A stretch of DNA of 64,000 nucleotides, taken from Hysterangium stoloniferum (Eukaryota; Basidiomycota; Agaricomycetes; Hysterangiales; Hysterangiaceae). The notes below the pieces were generated by a model. That model did not search any database. It was not told the DNA's origin and saw only the letters and a program-made list of their open reading frames with translations. The stretch is taken from positions 186,001 through 250,000 of the forward strand of contig WHVD01000069.1 of NCBI GenBank assembly GCA_015178975.1, read 5' to 3'. Of this stretch, positions 44,440-58,752 are shown one piece after another; position 1 is the first letter of the stretch, and every line of letters starts with the position of its first letter. The translations under genes were made by a program, and so were the position numbers.

Positions 44440-45701
44440 GGTAGATGTTTGTCAGTATAGATTACATCACTCTACGTAAGATACAAAGGGGGGAGGGTGC
44501 AATTAACCACCGTTCTTTTTAAACTTATGTTCACTTATTATATTAGTCGGTGTGTTATGAGGCAAGCAAAAAGGTTGAATTGAACTTGCTGAAGTTAATT
44601 AAGGAACCTTGGAAATTCCTATTCATCCCGACTGGAATTCCCCAATTCCGCCAGTGAAATACATCTTTCAGCCAAATTTCGGCTGACAAAAGCACTATAA
44701 GCCCTGGTGGCCCATTGTTTTCCCATCATCTATGCACTTTAAGTTTGAAGTCACATTTTAGCGATAGAAAAATGCGTAACACTGTCCCAACTTCTGCATA
44801 AATGGGACGTGAAATCGTGAATGTGAAGGATGATGTCACTTCATGCGTTACTGAATTTGGCCCACAGTTTTATCATCCTGTTTTATTTTATTTGATATGT
44901 GCCCTAAGGAGCAAGTAATTAAGAATAACTCTGAAATCTGACAGAAATCGCCCATGGACATAGAAAAGTCTGGATGCTTTACAACACATGGCGAAAGGGG
45001 GGGAATCGAGTTGTAATTACCTTCGAGGGTGCGAAATACTACGGCAAAACAGCACTTGATATGCGGTCTATATTGTCTAGAGCCATCTAGGAGAGTTAGC
45101 TAGCTCGGCTAGACACGGCTAGACACACTACTTTCGCGAGATCCCTATTTACTAGTCGGTATAAAAGCTTACTATAGATCTAGGGAGGCTAGGGAGTCTA
45201 CATAATGGGTGTAGACATTTCCAAATCCCTGATGTGCCATCCTGCCCCGCGAAAACATGTCAGAATAGGCATAGTGGACACCTCGATATGCCCAGCCTGT
45301 AGACAAAAGGAGGAAACAACTGCACACTTCATGATCCTTTAGGTAACACGAAAGGCCTCGGGCGAGGTTGAAAGCGAAATTCGAACGCCGGACAGGATCC
45401 CTATATCTCCAGCGTAAAGCCCAAGCGGAAATGGGACATGGGTGCAACAGTTTTTTTTCATTTAGGGAAAGGAAATAGGGGTCATTGTGAGGAGGATAAA
45501 GGTTTTGACAGGCGGCAGAAAGACTGGAGTACCGCGCGCCGGGGAGGCGCAGAATATCGCCACTCTAAAGCGATTTTGGGTGATGACGGGATGCGAGCAT
45601 TGACCTCGTCGTACGATATACAAGCCCTCACAGATATTTCAACTTATAAATAATATATTAATGGAGTGTCACGTATCTTTGAAATGTATCATTGAACTAC
45701 C
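44440..45701. other. Alpha-to-beta spacer, third unit
   Basis: Third copy of the spacer at 32301-33655, shortened by a deletion near 45060; carries LINE relic 5. No gene. Confidence 0.6.
45235..45420 (+). pseudogene. LINE reverse transcriptase zinc-finger relic 5
   Basis: Reads HLAPRKHVRIG, VDTSICPACRQKEETTAHFM and a stop. Same sequence as relics 2 and 4, part of the duplicated spacer. Confidence 0.6.
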
Positions 45702-46569
45702 ATGTCCGAGCCAAAAATCACACTTTTTGATATTTCATCTTTCTGCAAACCACAGGCATGGTATAATTTTTTTTGCCTCAGACCGTTACCATACGTTGAT
45801 TCCATCTTCCAGGAGCCCGAATACATGGAAAGCAAGGTGAATTGACATGACGAACTGATGTCTCGTGCTGAACAGTTGTAGGCTTGTGCTGAATTATAAA
45901 CAAATTCCTTACAAGACAGTTTGGGTGTCTTTCCCTGATATTGAGGATACCCTCAAGAAGTTTGGGGGAAATCCGACTGGTGTCAAGCCTAACAAGGGCG
46001 GTAAGGCGCCGTTGTATACGCTCCCTGCGATTCTTGACGAGAGCGGCGACACCCCCGTTGTTATTGCAGACTCGTTGGCCATTGCGGAGTATCTTGACGC
46101 CAAGTACCCTGATCGACCTATACTGCCAAAGACGGGCAGAGCTCTCGAGCAAGCTTTTGAACAGTTTTTCGAGATTGTTCCGAACAAGCCCATTGGCCGA
46201 TTAATGCAAGGACCCACATTGCAAATTCAAGATGCGCGCAGCAAGCGTTACTACGCACAGACGAGATGGGACCGGTACAACTTCAAGCCTAGCGAGATAA
46301 GTCCTGAGGGACCAGTTAGAGATGGTCATTGGAATGAGTTCGAGAAAGGACTCGATAAGCTTGCCGAAGTTCTGGATACGAGCGGTCCGGATGCTGAATG
46401 GGTTGCTGGAGGCAGCGAGCCTACACGCGCGGATTTTATCATGACAGCGTGGTTACTTTGGATCAAGATCGTCTCTCCTGATGAGTGGGAGGCGAAGGTG
46501 AAGCCTTTGAATGGTGGGAGATGGGATAAGCTTTTGAAGAAGACTGAGGCATGGCAAACGGTTCTCTAA
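45702..46569 (+). CDS. Glutathione S-transferase, beta type, copy 9
   Basis: Exons 45702-45760, 45813-45836 and 45882-46569; 256 aa. The only intact beta-type copy; the two others (4 and 6) are pseudogenes. Beta signature: EIVPNKPIGRLMQGP and SKRYYAQTR. Small differences in otherwise constant places include KKFGGNP (others KKIGGKP) and EAKVKP near the C-terminus. Motifs for GSH binding are intact. Confidence 0.92.
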
Positions 46570-47238
46570 GCTAGATGTTTGTCAGTATAGATTACATCAC
46601 TCTATGTAAGATACCGGGGGGAGGACAATTAACCGTTCTTTTAAGTCTATGGGCATTTATTGAATTAGTCGGTGTGCTATGAGGAAAGTAAAGAGGTTGA
46701 GCTAAGCTGCTTAGTCAATTAACGAACTTTGGAAATTAGCATTCATGACAATAGCCCGAGAGGAAGCCATATATTTACAAAGAAAAGCAAAAGCTGACAT
46801 ACTTATCGATAACACAAGTATGGTACCAGGCGATTACAAAAGCTATACCGATACCGTTGATCATAAGAACCACTGCCCTCAATCGCCCTGCTAACCGTTT
46901 GCCCACCTGCTCCCCATGAAAATATTGTATTTTTTGTCTCACCCACCCATCCGAATACTCAGTAAATCTAGTAGTTTTATACTTGTGTAATTGTTAATGA
47001 TTACTGGGCTGGATTTTGCATTGTTTCTAAGAGAGAGTTCAAATTTGTAGTTCTTCGTATTAATAGACGATATATATATATGCTGCTTATACATCTACCT
47101 ACATTAATTACATAGAAATACGAAAAAACTATCTTCTGGAATGCAGCTGTGGACCCGCCTCTCAATATAGTTCGCGCTCCATAGCTCCATGGATTGCAAA
47201 TTACATATTAATGGAGCGCCCCGTATCGATCATCTACC
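46570..47238. other. Intergenic, GST copy 9 to copy 10
   Basis: No gene supported. A 52-codon open stretch without a start (about 46738-46893) is not recognised. Confidence 0.4.
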
Positions 47239-48107
47239 ATGTCTGACCCAAAAATCACATTTTTCGACATCGCATCCCTCCGCCAACTACAGGCATGGTA
47301 TAGTTATTTTTGCTTTATACCGTTACTATATCCTAATTACGCCTTGCAGGAGCCCAAATACATGGAAGGCAAGGTGAATTGTCAGTAAAACAATGAGGTG
47401 TTATGCTCAACAGTAGCAGGCTCGTGCTGAACTATAAGCAAATTCCTTACAAGACAGTTTGGCTGTCTTTCCCTGACATCGAGGATTCCCTCAAGAAAAT
47501 AGGCGGAAAATCGACTGGTGTCAAGCCTAACAAGGGCGGTAATGCGCCGCTGTATACGCTCCCTGCAATTCTTGACGAAAGCGGCGATACCCCTGTTGTT
47601 ATCGCAGACTCTTTGGCCATTGCGGAGTATCTGGACGCCAAGTACCCTGACCGACCTGTACTTCCAAAGACGGGCAGAGCTCTTGAACATGCTTTTGAAG
47701 AATTTTTCGAGCATGTCCCGAAAATGCCTCTCACCATAGTAATGATGGGGCCCGTATTGGAAATTCAGGATGCACGGGGCAAGCCTTACGTCGCACAGAC
47801 AAGATGGGACTGGTATAATTTCAAACCTAGCGAGATCAGTCCTGAGGGGCCAGTGAGAGAAGGTCACTGGAACGACGTCGAGAAAGGACTTGACAAGCTC
47901 GCGGAAGTTCTAGATAAGAATGGACCGGATGCGGAGTGGGTTGCTGGAGGCAGCGAGCCTACACGCGCCGACTTCATTATGGTCGCCTTTCTTATTTTTG
48001 TCAAGATTGTTTCTCCTGATGAGTGGGGGAAGAGGATTAAGCCCTTGAACGGCGGGAGGTGGGATAAACTTTTGAAAAAGACTGAGGTATGGCAAACAGT
48101 TGGGTGA
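47239..48107 (+). CDS. Glutathione S-transferase, etherase-like, copy 10
   Basis: Exons 47239-47297, 47350-47373 and 47420-48107; 256 aa. Exon 1 differs from all others (ends SLRQLQA instead of SLCKPQA), so Cys and Lys before the motif are not essential. W-S-P-N-T-W, YTLPAI and DSLAIAEYLD are intact. C-terminal domain signature EHVPKMPLTIVMMGP. Last GST; the next conserved gene starts 158 bp downstream. Confidence 0.92.
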
Positions 48108-48264
48108 ACTTTGCGTATATCAGTGTAGATATGTAAATTGTGGTAAATATAGGGGGGGTAATAAAATGTAAACCTACGTGGACTATAATAAATTACTTGA
48201 GGGGATCTTACAGGGCAAGGACTATCTTGCTTAGCTAATCAATAACTCGTGGACCTTCATATTC

Positions 48265-49463
48265 ATGCGGACACGACGACTTCTGATCACATTGGCAAGT
48301 TGCTATGCCACACTGGGACAACAAGGAGATTGTGTGGCAGAAGATAATGGGAAATACTACGACTTGAATCCTTTAAAATCCAAGTAAGATACGTCTCCTC
48401 TATAGTTCAGTCGTGGCTGCTAAGGCTGAGATATGTGCGATTCAAGGACGGATTATAAGGCGACATCTGAGAGTGGTCTAGAGTTTACGTTAAATGTGTG
48501 TACTGCTGTCACGACTGAGACATGGCAAATGGCGAATCCAGCGACTGTGGAGGCCTTCTATCGAGGTCCACATAGTGATATTTCCATTGGGTGTGCCGTC
48601 CTCCGAATGCGTTCATAATTTGCTTATAACTCAAATTTCATTCAGAAATGTCAATACTACAATAGTAATCAAGGATTCTCATCCTCTGCTACTGTTATCC
48701 GGTGGAACACCGTGTGGTGGTGAATCCTCGGCTCTCAAGGCTTCGAGCGCCATCCGTTTTATCTGTGACAACGATGTCTTCGGCACAGGTAGATTTTATT
48801 ACCGATGTTTCGTTGGTGAAAGTTTTCATACGAGCCAGGCCAACCTAAATTCATTGCGCAATTTCCCCCGGATGATGAATCCGCATGTGGTTTTGTCTTC
48901 GAATGGAGAACGCACGTAGCATGTCCTACCGCAAAAGCCGGTAGCGGTGTAATTGAAATTGTCGCAGCTGTGTGCGTAAATACCCAGACGATGTACTGCC
49001 TTATTAATGCATCTTTCCCAGAGCACTGGTTCTTCTCCTTACTTATATCGTCGCGGGCGTCGTATACCGCCGTCTAGTTCTTGGATACCGAGGTCTCGAC
49101 CAGTTCCCCCGCTTCTCTCTAATCCCCATATCATCGCTCCCACACTACTGGTCGGAGTTTGTTGACTGGATCAGCGACCTCCGCGACCACTTCCGAGGGG
49201 GTGTACGCGATCTATGGCCTCGCTCAAGGGCAACTAGCGGCGGAACCCACCCAACACGCTGGCGCAGTCGAAGTGATGGCTTTTCTCCTTTGGCTAGGGA
49301 GGAGGAAGAAGCTATGTTTCGCGACGGCCCTGATGGTCCTGATGCACGATTCTCGCTCGAGGAGGAAGATATCGGCAGCGCGCAGGAGCTTGTTGATCCT
49401 GCACCACCCCCTCCTGCTAAAACTAATGGAGATGAGCATAACGGCGGAGCGATACGCTTGTAA
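48265..49463 (+). CDS. Mannose-6-phosphate-receptor-domain membrane protein (Mrl1/Atg27-like)
   Basis: Five exons (48265-48383, 48447-48590, 48646-48788, 48839-48971, 49022-49463) sum to 981 nt, 326 aa. Residues 1-20 look like a signal peptide. The luminal part has the fold's cysteines: GDCVAED-x-x-x-YYDLNPL, FTLNVCTAV, GTPCGG, IRFICD and FVFEWRTHVACP. A single transmembrane helix follows (ALVLLLTYIVAGVVY, near residue 185), then an arginine/proline/acid-rich cytoplasmic tail. Such proteins sort cargo between Golgi and endosome/vacuole; whether it is an Mrl1 or Atg27 orthologue I cannot say. Intron 1 ends in AAG rather than the usual CAG/TAG. Confidence 0.9.
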
Positions 49464-49889
49464 AAGTTGTCTATCAAGCTCGCCATGTCGATCCTGTGGT
49501 ATAATGTTTTGTTGGATACATTTATTGTTTTGTGAAGTTATCTACCATGATTTTACAGTATGAGTAGTGCAATATTGTATTTATTATTTTTCCTTTCTTA
49601 CATGAAGGTGTCATATAATTTTTTATCGGCCTCGGTCCTCTTTTTCTCCCAAGGAAATATGATTCTAATCTTTCAACTGCTGTCCCAAGTAGGCTACAAC
49701 GCTCCATTGGAATGTCATCCCAGGTAGCATGATCGGCGGCTCTCGCCATTTTCTGACCTATAGTGGACAACATCTCGTGTTTAATATCCTATGTTCAAAG
49801 ATCAAATTTGCAAAGCTTATAATCATGGTTGGCGGAGCGGTTGCCCTTAGACGCCCACAACTTGTATCATTTCAGGTTCGTGCTCGACG
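49464..49889. other. Intergenic between the M6P-receptor-like gene and NDUFS2
   Basis: Should hold the promoter of NDUFS2. An 83-codon antisense frame (49773-49522) is present but lacks features. Confidence 0.5.
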
Positions 49890-52051
<2,162 letters not shown>

Positions 52052-54770
52052 AGAGAAAGTGATGTAATATTCCATAACATAAAATGTTCGTACTTTTTTT
52101 TCTGCCTTCAAATGACGAAAGCTTTGTTAAAATATTGGTGCGGGTAACGTGCTTAAATTTTGGCAAGTGGGACTCTTAAGATGAGGACAAAACCAACTTA
52201 TTGTTAATGTACAAGAGACGTCTATGGATATCAGCCTCACGCCGCGAGAATTGTCTCCACGGTATTGTTACGGACGACGTCTTGGAGATTGTCGTTACCT
52301 GATACTTCAAATTAGAAAATTGCGTAGAATAAATGAGAATGCAAACGGTGCTCGCCTCCGATATGTTGTTGTTCTATACAAAGAGTTTCCTTAGAATAGT
52401 TAAAACGAAAAAGTGGAAGGCGAACGCACTAATAAATATATTGGGTACGGTTCGCTGTCCAGTCTTTGAATGCAGATATGACTGGATGTCCGCTCCTTCG
52501 TTCATTGTGTCGAGTCTAACGACCTTTTAACAGACTGCGGGGAGTTATAGTCCCGAACTCACTCATATATCTTCACTTGTTCAGGGTCAATTTTCTTCTC
52601 TTGGGCTATTTTCTGCAAGGTAGCTTTTGCTGACCTTAATCACAAATGTCACTTCTACTACTACTAATAATTGTTGTATGCAAATTACATACGCGCAATA
52701 AGGACACCATGACTTTGAAAAGATAACGATGGTGCTCTGGGCAATGCCATCCTAACCCGGCCGCAATTTCGGCAGTAAGAAGACGTATTGCCGATAGTTA
52801 ATGTGTCTCACTTCTACCAATTGTTTCACTGACATATTGCTAATTTTTGAGGATAAGGGCTTTGAAGAAGCTAGGAACGTGAAAAGGGAGGAAGAGGTTG
52901 GTAGGGAAAGACGCTTGTGGGAGTAGTGTAAGAGTCGTATCATACCTATACCCATGGTTTGCTACTGGCAAATCGATGGCCGTTCAAACTCCGCAATATG
53001 ACGCAACTCACGGCTTTGGATATGTCCCCAGCAACAGACGCTTCGCTGCACAATTCAAGAAAGGATCGGTAGGGACTCATGGCAAGCTCCCCCAAACAAA
53101 AAGTTAACGTAAAATTCAAGGAGTTGTCTAATTAATTTTCATTAATTTTTCCTTGGTGTCATCATCTGGTGATTCAGCTCAGTCGAATGTTCATAGAATA
53201 TATGGTTTTGCCGGCCAACCATAGTCGGGAGCGGGTTCTTTTCCTGTGAGAAAAAGCCTACATTCTGTCCATAATCATCAAGGGGAAAGGGATCGGCTTC
53301 GCTATGCAAGACCTCACAAGCAAATTAATATTTGGATTTGAAGTTGTAATCCGGTTTGGACAATACAGTCCGATAGCGGGTTCGGGATGAGCATGATTTA
53401 TTGCTAATGCTCGGTCACAAGTGTCGTGAAATATTCACCTGGATGCCATCCAGCGGGTAACTCATAACATACTACAATGTGCACTACCCCCATCAATTAG
53501 GATCGACCCCAACACGACGTGCCACGGAATATCAGACACACCGCTCTCTGGCAAACTCCTATTCCTTCTGGCAGTGCCGAGGTAACGAAAAAAGTCTTGG
53601 CCGTTCGACGTTGACGCACCTATGCATGGGGGAAAAACAAAGGACGTCGCACCAGTGATCTGAATATATCTTCTGCCAAGAGGAAATATTGTCAGGACAT
53701 GATTCGTCGTTATGTTTCCATTCGTTCCATGACTTGACGCTAGTGAGGCAACGCACGGAGGTGCTGTGGCAGAGCACGACGTCGTCCCTCATCCTCTTCA
53801 GGATGTACGTGGCGGCAGCACTATTTCGATCTTAACCGACTTGTTACAGAAAAAAACAATTACAGCATTCACATTGTTCTGTCTGACGTCCTGATGCAGC
53901 GGGTATTCGAATATGGACCAAAGTAATTTTTACTTCTTTGCAGATGTGCCATGGGTGCCTGCGGCCGGAGCATAAGTTCGCAGACAACATCAAGCGGTGC
54001 TCCGTGCACAGTTCGCCTTTGAGCGCTGTTTCCCCAAGAGGCTGATTTAACCGCCGGCAAATGGCTACTTTATCTATTTGCTTAGCCAAAAGATCACTTC
54101 CGCGCCAAACTTTCAATCGACAGGTATTCATTCGATTGCTGACACCCGTCTTCCAACTAGCTATGGGCCGTGCTTTGGCTTTTCCTTTGCGTTTGCCTGT
54201 TCAACGACCTGATGATGGATTGCGTTCTCCCCAAGGTCATCTAGAAACCGTATTTTACCGGGGGACTGGGCCGCACTTTGTGATTACATCAACTTATAAA
54301 TATGACCTTCGTAGAATGTAATCGACACATGATGCTGACGCTTCTCCCTGCTCTGATGCCTCGGGTCATCCCCAAACTTCAGCCTGTAGAAATGTTACTT
54401 CTTGGTTGCCAGATGGAACGACTATCTTCTCTAATGGGATAGTGCCTTTTAGAGATATATTTGCTATCCACTTGAGGTTAAAAAAATTACAACCTTGATC
54501 TCTTCGAGATACGCATCAGGGAGATATTCAGTATTATTACGCCTAAGATGTAAGCATGAGTGGACTTTTTCTTTCGCATTCCATATGGGGCATGGGCACA
54601 TCTCTGAATTAAGCTTCAGTTAACTCTATAATCCGGCATACACCCGAGTTCCGTTCTATCCTTTTCATCACCACTTTCATCGGCCTTCGCCATCAGTCTC
54701 CGGAGTTCCGACTTAATTCTGTACGTCGTAGCCTGTCTATTTGATAAAACCGAATGACCCTGGCGTGCAT

Positions 54771-54914
54771 CGCTATACATTTCTTACCGCAACTCGGCAT
54801 ACATAACGCTACCTAAGGCAAGTACTGTCAACCCGTTTATCAGCACAATAGAAGCATATTGACAAGCTTTTCTATTATTAGTGATTACGGCCTGAGCCAG
54901 CCTGATGCAGGGTA
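54771..54914 (+). repeat. Direct repeat, first copy
   Basis: Starts tatacatttcttaccgc and includes agcttttctattattagt, then a tgatgcagggtag end. Matches 55085-55241 with scattered differences; the two lie about 314 bp apart. Confidence 0.7.
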
Positions 54915-55084
54915 GCCGGCGTGCATCGAAGCCGCGATTTTGTATATTTAAACCACGGCAATTGATGCTGCTTTCGGTTGAACATTGTTGTAGGAGACAA
55001 TCCCGACTCCCTAGCGGGCGACTTGGAGTCCAAGTCCCAGCATAAACTGCTATGGCGCTACGGGGCAGGATATTTGCATTCGTA

Positions 55085-55241
55085 AGATATACATTTCTTA
55101 CCGCGAGTCGGCAATGCATAGCACTGCCCAAGACAAGTGCTATCAACCTCGTTTACCGGCACACAAGAGCAGCACAGTGGAAGCTTTTCTATTATTAGTA
55201 GTTACGTGCTAAGCTGGTGCACCCCTGATGCGGGGTAACCC
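55085..55241 (+). repeat. Direct repeat, second copy
   Basis: Second copy of 54771-54914, with tatacatttcttaccgc and agcttttctattattagt conserved and a few small insertions. No coding content seen. Confidence 0.7.
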
Positions 55242-56634
55242 AATCTAGTACACGTGTGCTGGAGAAGGATCGGAAGACGCCCAAGATAGCATCAGTGGCG
55301 GTGGTATGTAGTTACGAGATAGGGGACTTTTTAGCGGGCGGTCGATGTTACTCAACATTTACTTGTTGCAACATGGCGATTTGAAAATTCTCCGACAGCG
55401 GCTAGAGTTGACGGTGTCTTCTGCATAATATGAACCGCGACAGCATATATATGATTTGATTGTAGAATTAGTGAAATGGCACGTTAACGCGGAAAATTCT
55501 GCATTGGTTGTGACGTACCACAAGGGGTCAGTCTGACTGAGAAATATATCCGGCGATTTTATTGAGCGAATTGAGGCGCGAGCGAGTCCTGAAGCAATCT
55601 AGCCAGAAAGAAATAAATAGTGCCGTGTCGGCATCGGATGGGTTGATGTTGTTTTGTGCCAAATAACGAGAGAACAGTCATGAGCGTTTTCGCTATTCGG
55701 GGGGTTTTGGCTTGATATCTGCGACCTCGCAGGTTCAGGGCCACCGGACATCCCCCAATAGAGAACACTCGCATGGTGTGCGTACCCATCCTGGATGCTT
55801 CCGGTATTGCCTCATGAGCGGGAGTTGCTCCTTCCTAACAGGCTGTTCATAACTTGTCTTATTGACTGGCTCACCGAGCCTGGTTGTACAGCCTACAGGT
55901 GTTGGCACAATTTTCCGCTTGTTTATTTCATTAGTTCATCATCTGTTAATGAACATATGACATGTGCCTGTGAGCACATGCCCGGGTGTCTGTGGATCCT
56001 GGCTTCGTTCGCTAAAGCTCAATTTGAGTGAAAACAGCGTATCAGGCTGGTGAGGTTGTCCTTGGTTCATGTGCATAATCAGTATGTTATCTTCTACGGC
56101 GCTCCCCTCATTTTATTATGTACTGAGTAAGGCACCAGGCTTCTGAGGGTCGAGATTTTTTATTTTTTATGGAGGTATTTGCAATGGCGAAGTGTGTTGG
56201 TATTAGATAAGCCATTTAAGACTATTCAGATAGCAGGAACTAAAGAGAAGGCCTCGCCCTACACAGCGGAATGCTTCGAAGATGGAATGTTCTTGAAGAT
56301 TGGCGAGAATACATGCAAACCGTGTTTTTCGGTTAAATTTGATGTGTTGCCCTGATACAAAGTCCAGCCAGATGACATACAAGGACTCCCCCATATCTCA
56401 GGTATTAAGACTAAGGGTTAAATGACAACTTATGACACCTGTCAAACAAGGTTTTTCTTATCGCACATCCCAGTCCTGTCCCTCGGAAAGCGGACAAACA
56501 TGTGTCCTCCAACACGAGCTATTTCCAGGTGTGGGTTAAAGCAAAGGGGATGACCATTTGGTTTATTCTCGAAAGCCGGAACCTCTTCAAACGGACGGGA
56601 AAGATGTTGTACGCAACGATCGCATCATATGCCC

Positions 56635-57950
56635 TTACAGCTTGGCAGGGTTTTTCCAAACCGGTTTACGTTTCTAGATGCAAATGTATATTTGCTTGAA
56701 CCCGAAAGATTTTATTTGATGCAACTCACCTCCGAAAATGCCCGGAGTCCTTCCTATGTCCAGACAGGATAGAGAGGATCAGGAATGTGCTGACAAGGAT
56801 ACGTAAGCGTCACCTTAATATTTTCCCCAGAAAAGGCTCGACGTGATTCTGGGCTGTATGCCCCGGCAATGGTGGCCTGCTCGTAGTTACCAAGTTGTTG
56901 GGCAATCAAGAGACATCTTTTAGTAGCAGTGACAGCGTCGGGAGAATTATCAATTATGGCACGCGCCCATTCCATGGCGGAAGGGAGTACTTCCTCGTGA
57001 GGGACCACCTTATTCACGCTGTAAAAAGGGTAGACAGAGTGTTGATATTTAATTAGCAAATGACACTTACAAGCCAAACCGGGTACAGGCTTCTTGCGCG
57101 GATAAAGTTCTACCCAAGAGCAACATTTCAGATGCGAGCTAGATTGGAGTACCAAACCGTCAATGAGCCCTTATCCATGGACTCAACAAGCTTACTTGAT
57201 GACCAGCAATAGCAGCAATACGAGGTATGCCTGATTATTAATTCATAACTACAAGACGGTCGTTTCTGGATAATACCACACACCTCCTTGCGCTGCAATA
57301 ACACCGCGCTTGACTTCAGGCAATGCAAATACGGCAGTGTCACTCGCGATGACGAGATCGCAATTAAGAATGATTTCGACGCCACCGCCGTACGCGCCCC
57401 CGTTGACGGCCGCAATAACGGGTTTTGACGAAATGCTTCTCCTGGAAATGTGGGCAAACCCATGGGTTGCCTGAGCTACCTTCTCTGATTCATCGCTAAG
57501 TCCCGCTTCCTTGGATGAGCGCCAGCTGCATAAAAGCACGGGTTGGAATCGAGATGACAAGGTTAATTAGCGGACTGTGCATGTCACGAACGCTTTGAGA
57601 TCAGCACCCGCGCAGAACGTGCGACCTTCGCCGGTGATGATGGCAACCCTTCAATGAAACCATGTTAGCGATGGCGACCATGGTACGCCAGGTGACATAC
57701 CACAATTCCGGTTCGTTATCGAACCATGCTAATGTATTTTTCACCTCTTCCGCCAGCTCAGGTGAGACCTTCAAAGTACAAGGTACCATACATGTAAGGA
57801 AAAGCAAATTGGTTCAATTAGTTCGGGTCCAAGTGAGGATCCACTTACGGCATTCAAAGCGCGGGGCCGATTCAACGTCAGAAGCAAGACGTGCTGTGCC
57901 GGAATATCGATTTTGACGAGAGATACGTTCGGAGCCCCAGGTATCTTCAT
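56635..57950 (-). CDS. Enoyl-CoA hydratase/isomerase, probably peroxisomal
   Basis: Nine minus-strand exons (57950-57849, 57768-57701, 57648-57592, 57525-57284, 57230-57196, 57138-57071, 57018-56814, 56753-56730, 56673-56635) sum to 840 nt, 279 aa. The crotonase fold is clear: LLLTLNRPRALNA, CAGADLK and NGGAYGGGVE (oxyanion hole), and LPEVKRGV with the likely catalytic glutamate. Intron 3 has an unusual donor, GTTCGT. The C-terminus NPAKL ends in AKL, a type-1 peroxisomal targeting signal, consistent with beta-oxidation of acyl-CoA. Exact acyl specificity is unknown. A decayed partial copy lies at 59395-59700. Confidence 0.93.
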
Positions 57951-58752
57951 CCTTAAATGGGAGGAAGAAGATCTTGCTAATTAGGCATGTTCCAAAGCCG
58001 GCAACCGAGCGACCAACAAACTGGCGTTTACCGCACACAACAGCATCACTTTGTATTTCCCTGGATTCATCTATCATCGATGATCACTGATACCTTCTTT
58101 CCGAACAATCAAAGCCACGATTAGGAATACTCTTTTTGGGCCTATAAACATATGTGTGAGCTTGGAAGGAATGAGGACCGTTTCGTTGTCTTGATCCGTG
58201 TCCAATAGCTTTTAACGTCCCTTCCAGCAATCGGAGAAGTGAATCCATATGTATGAGTTTCAGAAGAACATCCTGATGCGAATGGTTCCGGATAGCAGCT
58301 GGAAAAAGCAGCTTCCTTTCTATGTAAGGCAACCTATAGTAAGCCAATTTCATGGATTGAGCGCACGTCCCGCACCCTTTCTTGGCATTTTGTCGCACCT
58401 GCCAGGAGTAATATCATTTACAATTGAAGCATAACCATTCAGGCATTAGTTTTGGCGCAACACTTAATTATTTGATTATTTATCCGGGTTTTCTTGATAA
58501 GGAAGCTGTCTATTCCAGTTATCTTCGGACATGACCCCCGTCTGTGCATGCCCAATTGTCCCGCGACTGTAGTATCAGTCTCCCCTGACCTACCTAGAGA
58601 TAGCGCGGTGCATCATTGTTCCCACCGGGGCGGAATTCGAAACTGTTTTGCATAAATACCAGCTGGAAGCCTGCCTTGGCTCCTCAGTGAGGCTTAGCAC
58701 TACCTTTACTTCCACTTCTTACAAACCCCTTTCCAAACCTTTCCGATTAATC
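57951..58752. other. Shared divergent region, hydratase (minus) and small gene (plus)
   Basis: The part at about 57985-58150 recurs, diverged, at about 61680-61910, and the part nearest the small gene recurs at 62470-62612. It should contain promoters for both genes. Confidence 0.55.
58625..58665 (+). promoter_or_regulatory. Conserved core promoter of small gene, copy 1
   Basis: The block gcggaattcgaaa followed by cataaatacc (58651-58660, TATA-like) about 100 bp before the ATG recurs in front of copy 2 while surrounding sequence has diverged. Confidence 0.6.

Larger units (their letters stand above)
52052..56634. other. Gene-poor region
   Basis: 4.6 kb in which I cannot support any gene. 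A minus-strand stretch near 53140-53310 encodes a 50-60 residue open segment with plausible composition (DPFPLDDYGQN, NPLPTMVG) that could be an exon of an unknown gene. A plus-strand frame at 54061-54321 is open but featureless. The only clear structure is a tandemly duplicated 140-155-bp segment. Confidence 0.5.

Noticed and set aside
46738..46893. 52-codon open stretch without a start codon between GST copies 9 and 10
   Set aside because: Too short, no recognised motif and no matching sequence in the other GST spacers.
49522..49773. 83-codon minus-strand ORF between the M6P-receptor-like gene and NDUFS2
   Set aside because: No motif, no splice partners, and it overlaps the probable terminator and promoter of two plus-strand genes.
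54061..54321. 86-codon plus-strand ORF with an arginine-rich start
   Set aside because: It could be read as a mitochondrial presequence, but nothing recognisable follows and no neighbouring exons could be joined.
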